Assembly (NCBI GenBank): GCA_030066475.1
Contig: JASJBO010000002.1
Location: forward strand, 1-45,956
Direction of reading: 5' to 3'
DNA from: Myxococcota bacterium
Lineage (GTDB): Bacteria; Myxococcota_A; UBA9160; PR03
DNA: 45,956 nucleotides
Below are positions 1 through 11,800 of the stretch, piece by piece. How positions within the stretch are numbered: the stretch's first letter is position 1; each line of letters begins with the position of its first letter. Below the pieces are notes generated by a model. That model was not told where the DNA came from. It did no database searches and saw nothing but the letters and a program-made list of their open reading frames with translations. A program made the translations under genes and the position numbers.

Positions 1-15
1 GCACCCCGCAAGCGG

Positions 16-118
16 AGGCGAAGCCGGAGCGCGCAGCGAGCCGAAGGCGAGCGAAGTCCCCCAAGACCGCAGGCGAAGCCGGAGCGCGCAGCGAGCCGAA
101 GGCGAGCGAAGTCCCCCA
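16..118. repeat. Two 48-bp direct repeats, period 55
   Basis: Bases 16-63 and 71-118 are identical and separated by a 7-bp spacer. They lie directly after the stop codon of the minus-strand glycine-rich gene (stop at 120-122). The unit is built from short related blocks such as gcgaagcc, gcgagcc and gcgagcgaag. No rho-independent terminator signature (strong stem plus T-run) is visible, so this is an intergenic repeat of unknown role. It may continue beyond the left edge of the window. The first 15 bases show nothing else. Confidence 0.85.
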
Positions 119-119
119 G

Positions 120-1424
120 CTACGGCGCCGGCGTCTCGAAGGTCGCCTGCGCCTCCACGATGTAGGCCCCGGCGGCGAGGTCGATTGGGACCACCGCGCT
201 GCAGACCCCGTCGGTGCTGCAGCTCCCCGCGTCGAGCAGGACGGCCTGCACGACGGTGCGCACGGATGCGGAACGCGTCTTCGGCTTTACCGTCACTTCC
301 ACTTCGGTCCCGGCCGGCACGTCGCTGGTCTCGAGGTCGAAGGTCTGGATGCCGGGGGCGTCGAGCGTGAGGTCGATCTGGCCCAGGTAGCCGATCGGCT
401 GGGCCGGTGTGGGGTCTCCGTTCACCGCGAGGATGCGCACGGTCGGCGTCACCGGGTTCACGATCGGCCCCGGCGCGGGGCGACGAGACGCCACGGGCGT
501 CGTGGTCCCGCTGTAGTCGTCGTCGATGGCTTCGAGGCGGACGATGCCGTCGAAGCCGGCGGGCGCGGTCGTGCCGCCTGCCGTGGTGATCGTGCCATCA
601 CCCGCGAGGCGTCGGGCGACGAGCCGGATGGCACCTCCGCTCCCGCCCCCGCCTCGGCCGGCACACCCGGAGCTCGCGCCCCCCCCGTTGCCGCCCATGG
701 CCTGGATCTCTCCACTCACGTCGATGGTGCCGTTGGCCGCGATCAGCAGGGCGCCCCCAGCGCCCCCGCCACCGCCGGCCGAGCAGTTGCCGGAGTCATC
801 GGACCAGCCTCCCCCACCCCCGCTACCACCGACCAGCGGCCGCAGCTCCTCGAGTCCGAGGAACCTTCCGCCCAGCGCGTCGGTGCGCGTGGCCGCGTCG
901 CCCCCGGCCCCACCGCCGGGGCCGACGCCATCGCCGCCGTCACTGGTACCGGTCTGATCGAGATAGGCGCCGTCACCGCCGGCGAAGCCTCCCGGCCCGC
1001 CGGCGGCGCCCTTGCCGTTCAGGTTGGCGACACCAGGGCCTCCCGTCCCGCCGTTCACCTCGATCCTGCTGCCGCCGGCGGCGATCGTCACGTCGCTGGC
1101 GACGAGCAGGCGAATCGGGTCGTTGTTCGCGTTGCGGGCGAAGATGACGCGAACAGCGTCATCGCCGCGGACGGTCCCGTCGCTTCTCGACACGTCGAAG
1201 CTGTCGAAGATCCAGACACCGTCGTCATTGGGCGGGAAGAACAGCCGGTCGGTGCCGCTGGTGCTGTAGCTGAAGCCCTCGGGATAGGTGTCCTGGTCGC
1301 GCGTCGTGAAGTCCCCGAGGCTCTCCGGGTGGCCCTCGCAGGCGCAGATGTCCTGTGTCCAGGCGGGCGGCGCCAGCAGCAGCCCTCCGAGCACCAGCAC
1401 GACGATCGTGAGTCGTTTCTGCAT
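120..1424 (-). CDS. Exported glycine-rich protein, copy 2
   Basis: A 434-residue protein with a Sec signal peptide (KR followed by a hydrophobic stretch, probable cleavage near AWTQ around residue 24). The mature protein opens with DICACEG and SLGDF. Next come about 75 residues of beta-rich sequence, then about 170 residues very rich in Gly, with motifs such as GGGAGGALLIAANGTI and GGSGGAIRLVAR. A C-terminal Ig-like beta-sandwich region of about 110 residues (from NPVTPTVRILAV) holds a Cys-x5-Cys pair. It is a paralogue of the gene just upstream, sharing order, motifs and cysteine placement. The start is ATG at 1424 with GGGAGG seven bases before it, inside the end of the upstream gene, whose stop is three bases away. 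Translational coupling is therefore likely. Function is unknown; Gly-rich sheets of this kind are plausible structural or matrix proteins. It is last in the operon. Confidence 0.9.
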   Translation of the reverse strand: MQKRLTIVVLVLGGLLLAPPAWTQDICACEGHPESLGDFTTRDQDTYPEGFSYSTSGTDRLFFPPNDDGVWIFDSFDVSRSDGTVRGDDAVRVIFARNANNDPIRLLVASDVTIAAGGSRIEVNGGTGGPGVANLNGKGAAGGPGGFAGGDGAYLDQTGTSDGGDGVGPGGGAGGDAATRTDALGGRFLGLEELRPLVGGSGGGGGWSDDSGNCSAGGGGGAGGALLIAANGTIDVSGEIQAMGGNGGGASSGCAGRGGGGSGGAIRLVARRLAGDGTITTAGGTTAPAGFDGIVRLEAIDDDYSGTTTPVASRRPAPGPIVNPVTPTVRILAVNGDPTPAQPIGYLGQIDLTLDAPGIQTFDLETSDVPAGTEVEVTVKPKTRSASVRTVVQAVLLDAGSCSTDGVCSAVVPIDLAAGAYIVEAQATFETPAP

Positions 1425-1427
1425 GAC

Positions 1428-2780
1428 TCAGCCTCCCGGGGTCTGGAACGTAGCCCGCGCCTCGACGATGTAGGCGCCCGCGGCGAGCGAGACGGGCACC
1501 GCGGCGGTGCACAGCCCGCTGGTGTCGCAGCTGGCGGGATCGAGCGGCAGCGACTCGACCGTGGTGCGGATCGCCGCCGTCCGCAGCTTCGGCTTGATCG
1601 TGACCTCCACCTCGGTGCCGGCCGGCACGTCGGTGGTCTCGAGCTCGAAGGTCACGACGCCCGGCGCCTGCACGAACATGTCGATGTCGCCCTCGTGGCC
1701 GACCGGGTTCTCGGGCGTCATGGCGCCGTCGATCGCGACGATGCGGACGGTGGGCGTCACCGGGTTGACCAGCGGGCCCGGCGCCGGGAAGCGGCGCGCG
1801 ACCGGCTCGGTGTTGGACACGGAGAAGGTGTTGGTGATCGCCTCCATCGCGACGGCCCCGAGGCTGCCGTCCCCGCCGCCCGTCGCGCCGGAGCCGCCGC
1901 GTGCCCGGACGGTCCCGCCTCCGTTGATCGTGCGCGCCACCAGGCGGATCGCGCCGCCGCTGCCGCCGCCACCACCGCGCGCGCAGGTGGCGTTGCCGCT
2001 GCTCCCGCCGCTGCCTCCGTCTGCCCGGATCGTTCCGGTCACGGTGATCGTCCCGTTGGCGGCGATCAGCAGCGCGCCGGCGCCGCCGCCACCGCCACCG
2101 CCGGCGCAGCCGACCGACTCCGAGATCGAGTAGCCCCCACCGCCGCCCGAGCCCCCGACCAGGGGGCGCAGCTCGGGCACGCCCAGGAAGGTCCCGCCCT
2201 CGGCCTCGGTGGCGGTGCTGGCGTCGCCACCGGCCCCGCCGCCGGGCCCCACGCCGTCGCCGCCGTCGGGCGCGAAGTTCGCGACCGGGTAGGCGCCATC
2301 GCCCCCGGCAAAGCCGCCGGGCCCCGGGTTGCCCCCCACGCCCCCGGCGCCGCTGCTCCCGCCGGACGCGATACCGCCGTCCACCCGGATCAGGTCGCTG
2401 GAAGCGACGACGACGTCGCCCGAGACCAGCAGCGTGATGGGCGTGTTCGCGTCGTTGCGAGTGAAGGCGATCTCCGCGTTTCGGGAGCTCGGCGGGTCGT
2501 TGTCGACCCGGAAGCTGTCGAACACGAGCACGCCGTCCGGCGGGGTCACGAAGGTGTACTGCGTGAGCCCGGCCGAGTTGCCGAACGGCTCACCCAGGAT
2601 CCCCGCGTCGACGAGCGGCCGCCAGGTCGCCTCGTCGCGGGTGTTGAAGTCACCCAGCGAGTCGGGGTTGCCCTCGCAGCCGCAGATGTCCACATCCTGC
2701 GCCGTTGCGGCCAGGGGGGCGGCGAGCGCCAGGGCGAGCGCGATGGCGCTCGCGGGGAAGGCTCGGTGTCGTCGCGTCAT
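1428..2780 (-). CDS. Exported glycine-rich protein, copy 1
   Basis: A 450-residue protein with an N-terminal TRRHR cluster and a long Ala/Leu hydrophobic segment ending near ATAQ (about residue 28), a typical Sec signal peptide. The mature start DICGCEG and SLGDFNTRDE matches the downstream paralogue. The middle (about residues 125-315) is Gly-rich, with repeated GGGGSGGAIRLVAR-like and GALLIAANGTI segments and two cysteines. The C-terminal third is a beta-sandwich-like domain starting at NPVTPTVRIVAI and containing CDTSGLC. I chose ATG at 2780 because GGAGG lies eight bases upstream; an in-frame GTG at 2783 is the alternative. The gap to the giant gene's stop is 20 bp and contains this ribosome binding site. 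Function is not recognised. Co-expression with a giant surface protein suggests a cell-surface role. Confidence 0.9.
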   Translation of the reverse strand: MTRRHRAFPASAIALALALAAPLAATAQDVDICGCEGNPDSLGDFNTRDEATWRPLVDAGILGEPFGNSAGLTQYTFVTPPDGVLVFDSFRVDNDPPSSRNAEIAFTRNDANTPITLLVSGDVVVASSDLIRVDGGIASGGSSGAGGVGGNPGPGGFAGGDGAYPVANFAPDGGDGVGPGGGAGGDASTATEAEGGTFLGVPELRPLVGGSGGGGGYSISESVGCAGGGGGGGAGALLIAANGTITVTGTIRADGGSGGSSGNATCARGGGGGSGGAIRLVARTINGGGTVRARGGSGATGGGDGSLGAVAMEAITNTFSVSNTEPVARRFPAPGPLVNPVTPTVRIVAIDGAMTPENPVGHEGDIDMFVQAPGVVTFELETTDVPAGTEVEVTIKPKLRTAAIRTTVESLPLDPASCDTSGLCTAAVPVSLAAGAYIVEARATFQTPGG

Positions 2781-2800
2781 CACGTGGTCCTCCCGTTCGA

Positions 2801-5800
2801 TCAGCTGCCCGGGTCCGAGTCCTCGGGCTGGACCTCGACGCCGACCGGCGGCGCCAGGGTCTGGGGTACGTCTTCGTCGGCCGGCAGACCGACGATCACG
2901 CGCAAGGTGCGCCGGTCGGTGCCGACCACCAGATCGATCCGCGTCACCGCGTCGGCGCTGCCCACGGCCGTCACGGTGACCTCCAAGTCCTGCTCGCCGC
3001 CCTGGAGCGTGGTGCGATCGAGCGACACGGTCGCCACGCCCGAGTCCAGCGAGGTGGCGCTCACCGGCAGCTCGACCACGGCGGGGAACGGCAGCACGCG
3101 CAGCGTGAAGACGCGCGTCACGCCGACGTCGACGAAGACCGTGCCGGCGGTGCCCTCGGGACGCACGGCCACGCCGACGGGCGCTGCCACGATCGGCGGC
3201 GTCCGATCCGCGGCCGGGGTGCCGACCACGACGCTCAGAGTGCGGCCGGTGCCGTCGACCCTAAGCGTCAGCTCGGCCTCGCCCTCGAGCAGGCCGGTCA
3301 CCAGTGTCAGCGTGACCGTGGTGGCGCCGCCCGGAACGACCACGTCACCCTGCACGGCCGCGATCGCGGGCGCATTGCTGCTCACCAGCACCGGCAGGTC
3401 GCTCGCGGCCGGGGCGTCGAGCAGCGGGATGGTGATCGTCTGCAGGCCGCCCGGCTGCGCGACGATCGAGCCCGCCGAGGGCAGCGGCAGCACCGAGACG
3501 CCCACCGGCCTCGCCACCACCGGCGGCACCTGGTCGGCGTCCGGGGTGCCGACCACCACGGTCAGCTCGCGGCCGCCCTGGTCCGAGAAGAAGCTGATCG
3601 TCGCCACGCCGGCGTTGCCGGTCGCGAGCGTCACGTCGGCGAAGGTCCCGCCGTCCGGCACCGTGACGGAGCCGCTCACGGTGGCCACGTTCTCGGCGTC
3701 GCTGACGGTCGTGAAGCTCACCTCGCCGGCCGCCGGGTCGTCGAGCAGGCGCACGGTCACGCTGCCACCCGCGGCCTCGGGCAGGATCACGCGGCCGCCG
3801 GAGGTGAACGGCAGCACCGACACGCCCAACGGCCGCGCGATCACCGGCGGCACCTGGTCGTCCGCGGGCGTCCCCACGACCACCGTGAGCTCGCGACCGC
3901 CCTGGTCCGAGAAGAGCACGAGCGTCGCCTCGCCTTCGGCGCCCGTCGCGATGTTCACCGTGCCGAAGGTCTCGCCCTCTGCGACCTCGACGGGGCCGCT
4001 CACGTCGGCCACGCCGGGGGCATCGCTGCGGGTCGAGAAGCTCACGTTGCCCACCGCGGGCTGGTCGAGCAGCCGGACCGTGACGCTGCCGCTACCGCTC
4101 GCCGGCAGGATCACCCGCCCGCCCGAGCTGAAGGGCAGCACCGAGATACCGACCGGTTGCGCGATGATGGGCGGCAGCTCGTCTGCTGCGGCCTCGCCAA
4201 CCACCACGCCCAGCTCGCGTCCTCCCTCGGCGGAGAAGAAGTTCAGGGTGGCGACGCCCTCGGCGCCTGCCGTGATCGTGACGTCGCCGAAGGTCGAGCC
4301 CGCGGGCACGACCACGCTGCCCGTCACCACCGCCACGGCGGCGTCGTTGGTGCTGGTGGCGAACGCCACCGGGGCGGCCGCCGGCGTGTCGAGCAGGCGC
4401 AGCGTCACGGTCGCGACCGAGGCGGGCACCACGACGGCGCGCCCGGCCGACGGGAAGGGTGAGACGGCGATGCCCGGCGGGCTGGCGGAGACGACCGGGA
4501 GCTGGCCCGGCGCGGGCTCGCCGACCACGACCGTGAGCCTGCGCGTCTCGCCCGCGGCCTCGAGCAGCAGGACCACCTCGCCCTCGGTTTCGGCCTGGAG
4601 CGTGATCGCCGCGCGCCGGTCGCCAGCGGGGATCGTGACAGGGCCGGACACGGTCACGATGGGGCCCTCTCCCTCGCCTTCGCCCTCTCCGCCGCCCGTG
4701 CCGGCGCCGGCGCCCGCGGTCGCGTCGGGGTTCGTGACCGTCACCTCCGTGTCGGCCGCCACCGGCGTGCTCACCAGGGCCAGCGTGATCGTGCGCGTCT
4801 CGCCGAGCGCGAGCGCCGCGGCGCCAGCCAGCGCGTCGGCCTGCACCGAGACGCCCACCCCGAGGTCGCCCAGCAGCGAGGTCGCGGCGATCGAAGCGCT
4901 GCCCTCGGCCAGGCCGCCGATCACCAGGTCGGCCTGGTTGCCGCCCGCCGGGATCACCACCGACGGCGGCACGCTCGCCACCAGCGCGTCCGACACGGCC
5001 AGACCCAGGTCGAGGTCGATGCCGAGCGGACCGCTCAGGCTGAAGGTGACGCTGGCCGAACCGCCCAGCGGCACACCGATCAGACGCTGGCTCACGGACA
5101 GCTCGACCGGCGAGAAGTCCAGCGGGTCGCCGTCGATGCGGTCGTCGAGCCCGTCGCCGTCGGTGTCGGGGTTCGTCGGATCCGTGCCGCGCTCGAACTC
5201 CTCGAGGTTGGTGAGACCGTCGTCGTCGCCGTCGAGGTCGGCGTCCGCGTCGTCGAACGGGTCGAGTCCGAAGTCGGCCTCGAAGCCGTTCAGCATGCCG
5301 TCGAGGTCGGTGTCGCCGTCGCGCGAGAGCACGGAGACCAGCACCTCGGACGAGCGGAAGCGGTAGTCGACCTCGCGGACCTCGACCTCGGCGAGGTGGA
5401 AGAAGTCGGTGGCGAGATGGACGACGCGCACGAAGCGGCCCGGGACGCCGCCCATCACCACCGAGGGCACGTTGTCGCTCGACGCGGTCGTCCGGTAGAC
5501 CTCGACCGCGCCGTTCGCGTAGGTGTCGGGCAGATCGGTGTTCTGGAAGTCGGTCTCGTCGAACGGCGTCTCGGCGACCAGCACGGCGAAGCGGTTGCGC
5601 GACGTGCAGCAGTCGGTGCGCAGGAACACCTCGATCTCGCCAATCGGCTGGACGGCGCCGAGGTCCACCTGCCACCAGGCGTGCAGCTCGGAGTTGGCGC
5701 TGTGCCAGTGGGAGCTGCTGCTGAACGCACCGCTGCGGTTGCCGTCGATGGGGCCGGCGGGCGACGTGCTGAAGCCGGAGGACGAGGCCGTCGCGGTCCC

Positions 5801-8800
5801 GGCCCGGGCGAAGTTGGTCACGACGAAGGCGTCGGCGGCGGCCTGCACGCGAACCTCGGGCGCTGACAGCTCCGCGAGCAGCGGGATCGGAACGGCGCCC
5901 TCCAAGGGAGCCGAGCCGACGCGCAGCCGCGCCTCGCCGTCGATCAGGAAGTCCACCGGCAGGTCGCCCAGGAAGGGATCGATCGCGGCCTCGACGTCGA
6001 GCGTCCCGCCCTCGATGGCGCGAGCGCCGGCGGTGGGCTCCACGAGCTGCACCGCGCTCGGCTCGAGCGGCAGCGTGTCGTCGCCGTCGGGGATGCCGTC
6101 GTCGTCGCTGTCCGGGTCGAGCGGATCGGTCCCCGCGTCCTGCTCGCCGCCGTCGGACAGGCCGTCGTCGTCGCTGTCGGCATCCTGCGGGTCGGTGCCG
6201 AGCAGGAACTCCGAGAGGTTGTCCAGCTCGTCGCCGTCGGCGTCCTCGAAGCGGTCGTCGCGGAACGGGTCGAGGCCGTTGTCCGTCTCGTAGTCGTTGG
6301 GCAGGCCATCGCCGTCGGTGTCGCCGTCGCGCGGCAGCACCTCGATCACGGCGTCGTCGAGCACGGTGGGCACGCCGGCCACGGTGGCCAGGGCGCCGAT
6401 CGAGAGCGCGCCCGGCACGGGCTCGGAGTGGATGGCCTCGACGGCGTCGAGCACCACCGGCTGACTGGTGGCCTCCAGCCGCACGGCCACCACGCGCTCG
6501 AGCGAGAAGGCGAACTCCCGGGTCGTCGCCGTCGCGCCCTGGAACGCGAGCTGCGAGAAGGTCTCACCGTCAGCGCTCACGAAGGCGGACACGGCCCCGG
6601 TGGCGTGGACGCGCAGGTCGTTGCCCGGGCCGTCGAGGGCCACGTTGTCGCGGAAGAACACGGTCAGCGAGTCGCCGCCGGGCGCCAGCTCGACCTGTGC
6701 CTGCTGGGTCACACGCACGTTGTCGAGGCCCCACGACTCGTCGGAGAGGCCCTGGAGTCCGCTGTCGCGGAAGCGGAAGGTGGTCGTCGTCCCCGTGGCG
6801 GTGAACGGGATGGTGACGTCACGCGCGATCCGGTCGGGGAAGCTGGCGTAGCCGATGTTGCCCGGGAACTCGTAGCCCAGCCCGTTCTGGCCGACCGTCT
6901 CGTCGAGGACGTTGACCCCGTCGACGTCCACGAGGAAGCGGTCGTTGCCGAAGCTGCCGCCCACGTCCCACGAGTCGAGCGCGTAGAAGTCGAACACCAG
7001 CTCGTAGTCGGCGCCCGGCACGGTGGGCACCACGAGGGTCACGCCGGTAGTCGTGTTGAGGCGACCGAGGAAGGCCGTGAGCGGATCCGGGACCGAGGTC
7101 TCGCGCGCGCTGGTGCTCCACTCGGACCGCACGCCCGTCTCGAAGTCGTCGAAGAAGACACTCGTCCCGCCCTGCGGAGCGCCCAGCGCCGCCGTCGGGT
7201 CCTGGCTGCCGGTGTACTCGGCCACCCAGTCGGCGTACGGATCGCTGTCGAGCGGCAGCGTCGGGACGCGCAGACGCAGGCCCGTCTCGACGGGCGGCGC
7301 GTCGGTCGTCCAGACCAGAGCGTTGGGCTCGGCGCTGAACACCGCGTCGTCCTCACGCGTCACCACGTTGCGCAGCGTCGTGCCCTCGCCCTCTTCCATG
7401 CGCCAGTAGGCGACCAGGCCGGTCTCGTTGCCCTGGAGCGAGCGGTCCATGGTCTCGCGGATTCCTTCCGGCGTGCGGGCGACGTCCCAGATCCGGACCT
7501 CGGCCAGCGCGCCGGCGAGGACGCCCGAGAAGACGGTGGACCCGATCGTCACGGGCTCGCCGTTGTCGTTGATCGGGCCCGCGAAGGGAAGCGTGTTCGC
7601 GACCTGCCCGTTGACCAGCAGCCGCACATCGGAGCCGTCGAAGGTCCCGGCGATGTGGGTCCACTGGCCGAGCGGCGGCATGCCGGTGAAGGGGGTGGGA
7701 CCCGGGAAGGTGTTGTCGGGCGCGACCTGGAAGAACAGGTTGCTGCCCGTGACCGCGAGCTGGTAGCTGGTGCGGCGATTGGCCCCCTCGATCCAGCTCC
7801 CGACGATGCCCTGCGTGCCCGTGGCGTCGAAGCGCACCCAGGCCTCGACCGTGATCGCCTCGGTCGGGTGGTTGGCCGGCGCGTACGGCGCCGACACGAA
7901 GTCGTCGCTGCCGTCGAACTGGAGCGCGAACTCCGCCTGCACGCCTTCGATGACGCCGTCGTCGAGGCCAATGGGCGCGGTCGACGCGATGCGAACAGGT
8001 GCCGCGTTGCCGCCGCCCAGCGTCCCGGTGTTCCCGCCGGCCGAGTCGATCAGGGAGCTGCCGCTGCCCTCGTCCAGGCGCCAGTAGGCCGCGAGCCCCG
8101 CCTCGTCACCCGCGAGCGGGCGGTTCATGTCGGCGCGGAGCTCCTCGCCGGTGCGTGCGACGCTCCAGATCCGAATCTCGTCGAGGTCGCCGTTCCAGGT
8201 GCGTCCGCCGCCCACGAGGCCGATGCCCACGACGTTGCTCGACTGGAGGATCGGCGGCGCCGCGCGCGAGCCGATCTCGTCGCCGTTCACGAACAGGCGC
8301 ATGGTCGTGCCGTCGAAGGTGCCCGCCACGTGCGACCACTGGTTCGCCGGGATCGTGCCGACCAGGACGTGGACGTCCCACTCGGTGGTGAACCAGCGGA
8401 TCGTGCCGTCCTGGTAGAAGATCCCGTAGCCGTCCTCCCAGGCGCCGGTCGAGGTCTTCATGATCGGCGTGGCGAAGTTCTGCTGCGTCGGCTCGGGCCG
8501 GAGCCAGAGCTCTACGGTGATCTCTTCGGGCCGCAGCGAGGCGTCGTCGGGGACCGAGGCGCTGTCGTCGACGCCGTCGAAGCGCAGCGCACCCCGGGCG
8601 GCCCCGCCGGCGCGACCAATCCGCTCGCCGTTGGCGAAGAAGCGCAGCTCTTCGACGTCCTCGGGCCGCGCGGAGTCGACGCGCAGCTCCACGAGCTGGC
8701 CCTCGATCACGCGGTCGCCGTCGTCGGGCTCGCTCAGCCCGATCGCGCCGGTCGTGAAGCGCTGCTCGATCGTCGCGAACGGCTGGCCGTCGAGGCCGCG

Positions 8801-11800
8801 TACGGGGTTGCCCGTGGCGTCGCTGCCCGTGCCCTCGAGCGTCACGCGGTAGCTGCCGCCGAACTCGAGGTTCTCGTCCGGCACCAGGGTCAGCTCGCGG
8901 GCGTCGGCCGGCTCGAACTCGAGCGTGGCCGCGATCGGCACGTCGCCGCCCGGTAGCTCCTGCACCAGCGTGAGCACGGTGGCCGCGATGCTGGCCGGCG
9001 CCAGCGCCTCGTCGAAGCGCGCCGCGATGCGCGGAGCCACCGACACGTCGCTCGCGCCGTCCGCCGGCACCAGCTCGAGCAGCAGCGGGCCCTCGGTGTC
9101 GGGGCTCACGCTGGTGAAGACGCTCTCGAACGGCGCCGCCAGCGGGTTGCCGGCCAGATCGGTCACCGCCGTCGTGACGCGCAGCCGGTAGTCGGTGAGC
9201 AGCTCGAGGTCAACGTCTGGCACGAGCGTCACGGTGCGGCCGTCGCCCAGCAGCGTCACGGTCGCCGACACCGGCGCCGCGCCGTCGGGCTCGAGCGTGA
9301 CGCTCGTCGCGTCCACGGTGGCGTCGTTGAGCGTCTCCGAGAACGTCAGCAGCACCGTCGGCTGCAGGCTCACGCCCGTCGCGCCGTCGGCCGGATCGAC
9401 TGCCACCACCGCCGGCGGCGTCACGTCGTTCAGCGTGAGCACGCGCGGACCGGCCGTGGCGGGATTCCCAGCCACGTCGGTGGCGCGCACCCGCACCTCG
9501 ACCCTGCCGCCCTCGGGCGCGTCGGCCGGGATCACGAGCTGGAAGGTGTGGGTCACGGCCGGCGCCGGCAGGCCGTCCTCGAAGAGCTGGGTGTCCTCGA
9601 CCGCCCCCGTCACCAGCAGCTCGAGGCGCGCCACGTCGAGGCCGTCGCTCGCCTGCACCGTCACGGGCACGGTCGTCCCCGGATCGACGCCGCCGTCCGC
9701 CGCGGGCTCGGTGATCGCCACCTGCGGCGGGTCGAGGTCGGCGACGGTGAAGGTGAGCGGCGCCAGCGAGAGCGCGGTGTTGCCCTCGGTATCCGTCGCG
9801 TTCGCGATCACGTCGATCGTGTCGCCCGGCAGCGCCGTGGGCGGCACCGTGAAGCTGAAGTTGCGCACCGCAGCCGGGAGCGCGGGCGCGATCGTCTGGC
9901 TGCCGCTCGCCACCAGCGCGGCCGTGGCGTCGGTGGCCTCGTAGCCCACGGCGGCCACGCCGACCCCGTCGCTCGCGCTGACGCGCACCACCACCGTGCC
10001 GCCCGGCGACACCTGGAGGGCGCTCTGCGCCGCGACCGTCACGCTCGGCGCCAGGCGGTCGCGCACGGTAAGCACCAGCGCGCTCGCCTGGCCGAGGTTG
10101 GCGCCGGTGTCGGTGGCGCGGGCGAGCAGCACCAGCGGCGTGCTGCCGTCGGCCTCGGCCGGCACCGTCACGGTGAAGGTCTCCTCGACCGACGGCTGCG
10201 CCGGGCTGATCGGCCGGTTCTGGCTGGCGGGCGCGCCGCCCGTGGCGATGAGCTGCACCTGGGCGATGCCGCTCGGGTCGCTGGCCGCCACCCGCACCGT
10301 CACGTCGCTGCCGGGCTCCACCTGCGCGCCGGGTACCGGCTCGAGGATCGTCACCGAAGGGGCCACGCCGTCGGCGAGGCTCACCGTGCGCACCGCGCTC
10401 GCCTCGTTGCCCAGCGCGTCGCGCGCACTCGCGGTGATCGTGAAGCTGCCGCCCACCGGCGCCGTGAACGGGATCGGCAGCACGAAGCTCTGCGTCGCCA
10501 GGTCGACGGGCGGCGCCACCACCACGCTGCCGCTGCCCACGACGTCGCCGGCGGCCTCGAAGCGGATCTCGACCACGCCGGCCGCGTCCTGCCCGGCGTC
10601 GTCGTCGGCCTGCACCTGGATCACCAGGTTCGTGTTGGTCTCGACCGTCGCGCCCTCGCCGGGGTTCAGGATGGTCACGACGGGCGCAACGTTCGGCACC
10701 ACCGGATAGCCGGCGCCGGCCGGCGTCGCGTTGCCCGCCACGTCCACCGCCGTGACCGACACCGTGACGCCCGGATCGGCCGGCGCGGCCAGGTCGGCCA
10801 CCAGCGGCAGCGCCAGCGCGTAGGTGGCGACGCCGTTGGTCACGGCGGCGGGCTCGGTCACGGCGAGGTCGACGACCGGGGCCGCCAGCGCCACGCCGTC
10901 TGCATCGAAGCGGACCGCCGCGATGCCGCCAGCGCCCAGGTCGTCGCGCACGTCCACCTCGACGGTGAGCGTGGTGCCGGCCACCAGCGTCGTCGCGTCG
11001 GCGGGGCGCAGCGCCTCGATCACGGGCGGCACGTCGCCGACGGCCGAACGCTGGGCCTGCAGGGCGCCGCTCTGCTCGCGCCGGTCGAAGGCGGTGGCCG
11101 TCAGCACGAGCTGGCCGCCCGGCAGCGAGGCCAGCGCCGGCACGACCAGGTCGAACACCGCGCTGTCGCCGGTCGGGAACGCCTCGAGACGCTCGCCGGT
11201 GGCGATCACGAGCAGCTCGATGCGCGCCACCGCCACGTCGTCCTGTGCGGCCACCGTGACCGTGAGCTGGTCGCCCTCGATCAGGGCGTCGGCCGGATCG
11301 GTCTCGATCGAGAGCACCGCCGGCGGGGCGTCGTCCACCACGGTCAGCGTGAGCTCGGCGCTGGTGGTCTGGCCGGCCGTGTCGTTCGCCTCGGCGACCA
11401 GCGCGAAGGCGGTCGTGCCGTCCACCTCGGGCGCCGTCAGCACGGTGTCGAAGGCGCCGCCGGCCGCGCTGGCCAGCTCGTCGCCGTCGAGGGTGAGGCG
11501 CAGCCCGGTCACCGCCACGTCGTCGCTGGCGCGCACGCTCACCGAGACCGGCGTGTCCTCGACCACGGTGAGGCCGGGCGTCACGCTGAAGGCGTCGATC
11601 GAGGGCGCGCTCTCGGCCACCACCTGGAGCGAGACCGCGGCGGTCGTGGTGGCGTTGCCCACGCCGTCCACGGCGCGCGCCTCGAGGGCGAGCGTGGCGG
11701 GCGCGATGCCGAGCGGCACGGCGAAGGCGAACTCGAAGGGCGCGTCGGCGTCCACCGCGGCGACTGCGCCGTCCACCAGCAGCTCCACGAAGGCCACGCT

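Noticed and set aside
1428..2780. RTX-type nonapeptide repeats in the glycine-rich protein
   Set aside because: Gly-Asp strings such as GGDGVGPGGGAGGD do not follow the GGxGxDxUx pattern at a nine-residue period.
2804..4849. CRISPR-like array
   Set aside because: The period is about 325 bp, it is coding, and the units are diverged protein repeats with no spacer structure.
1329..5366. Plus-strand open frame of 1,345 codons
   Set aside because: Antisense to four recognisable coding segments, including clear repeats and TSP3 loops; low-complexity Ser/Thr/Pro/Arg translation with no recognised domain.
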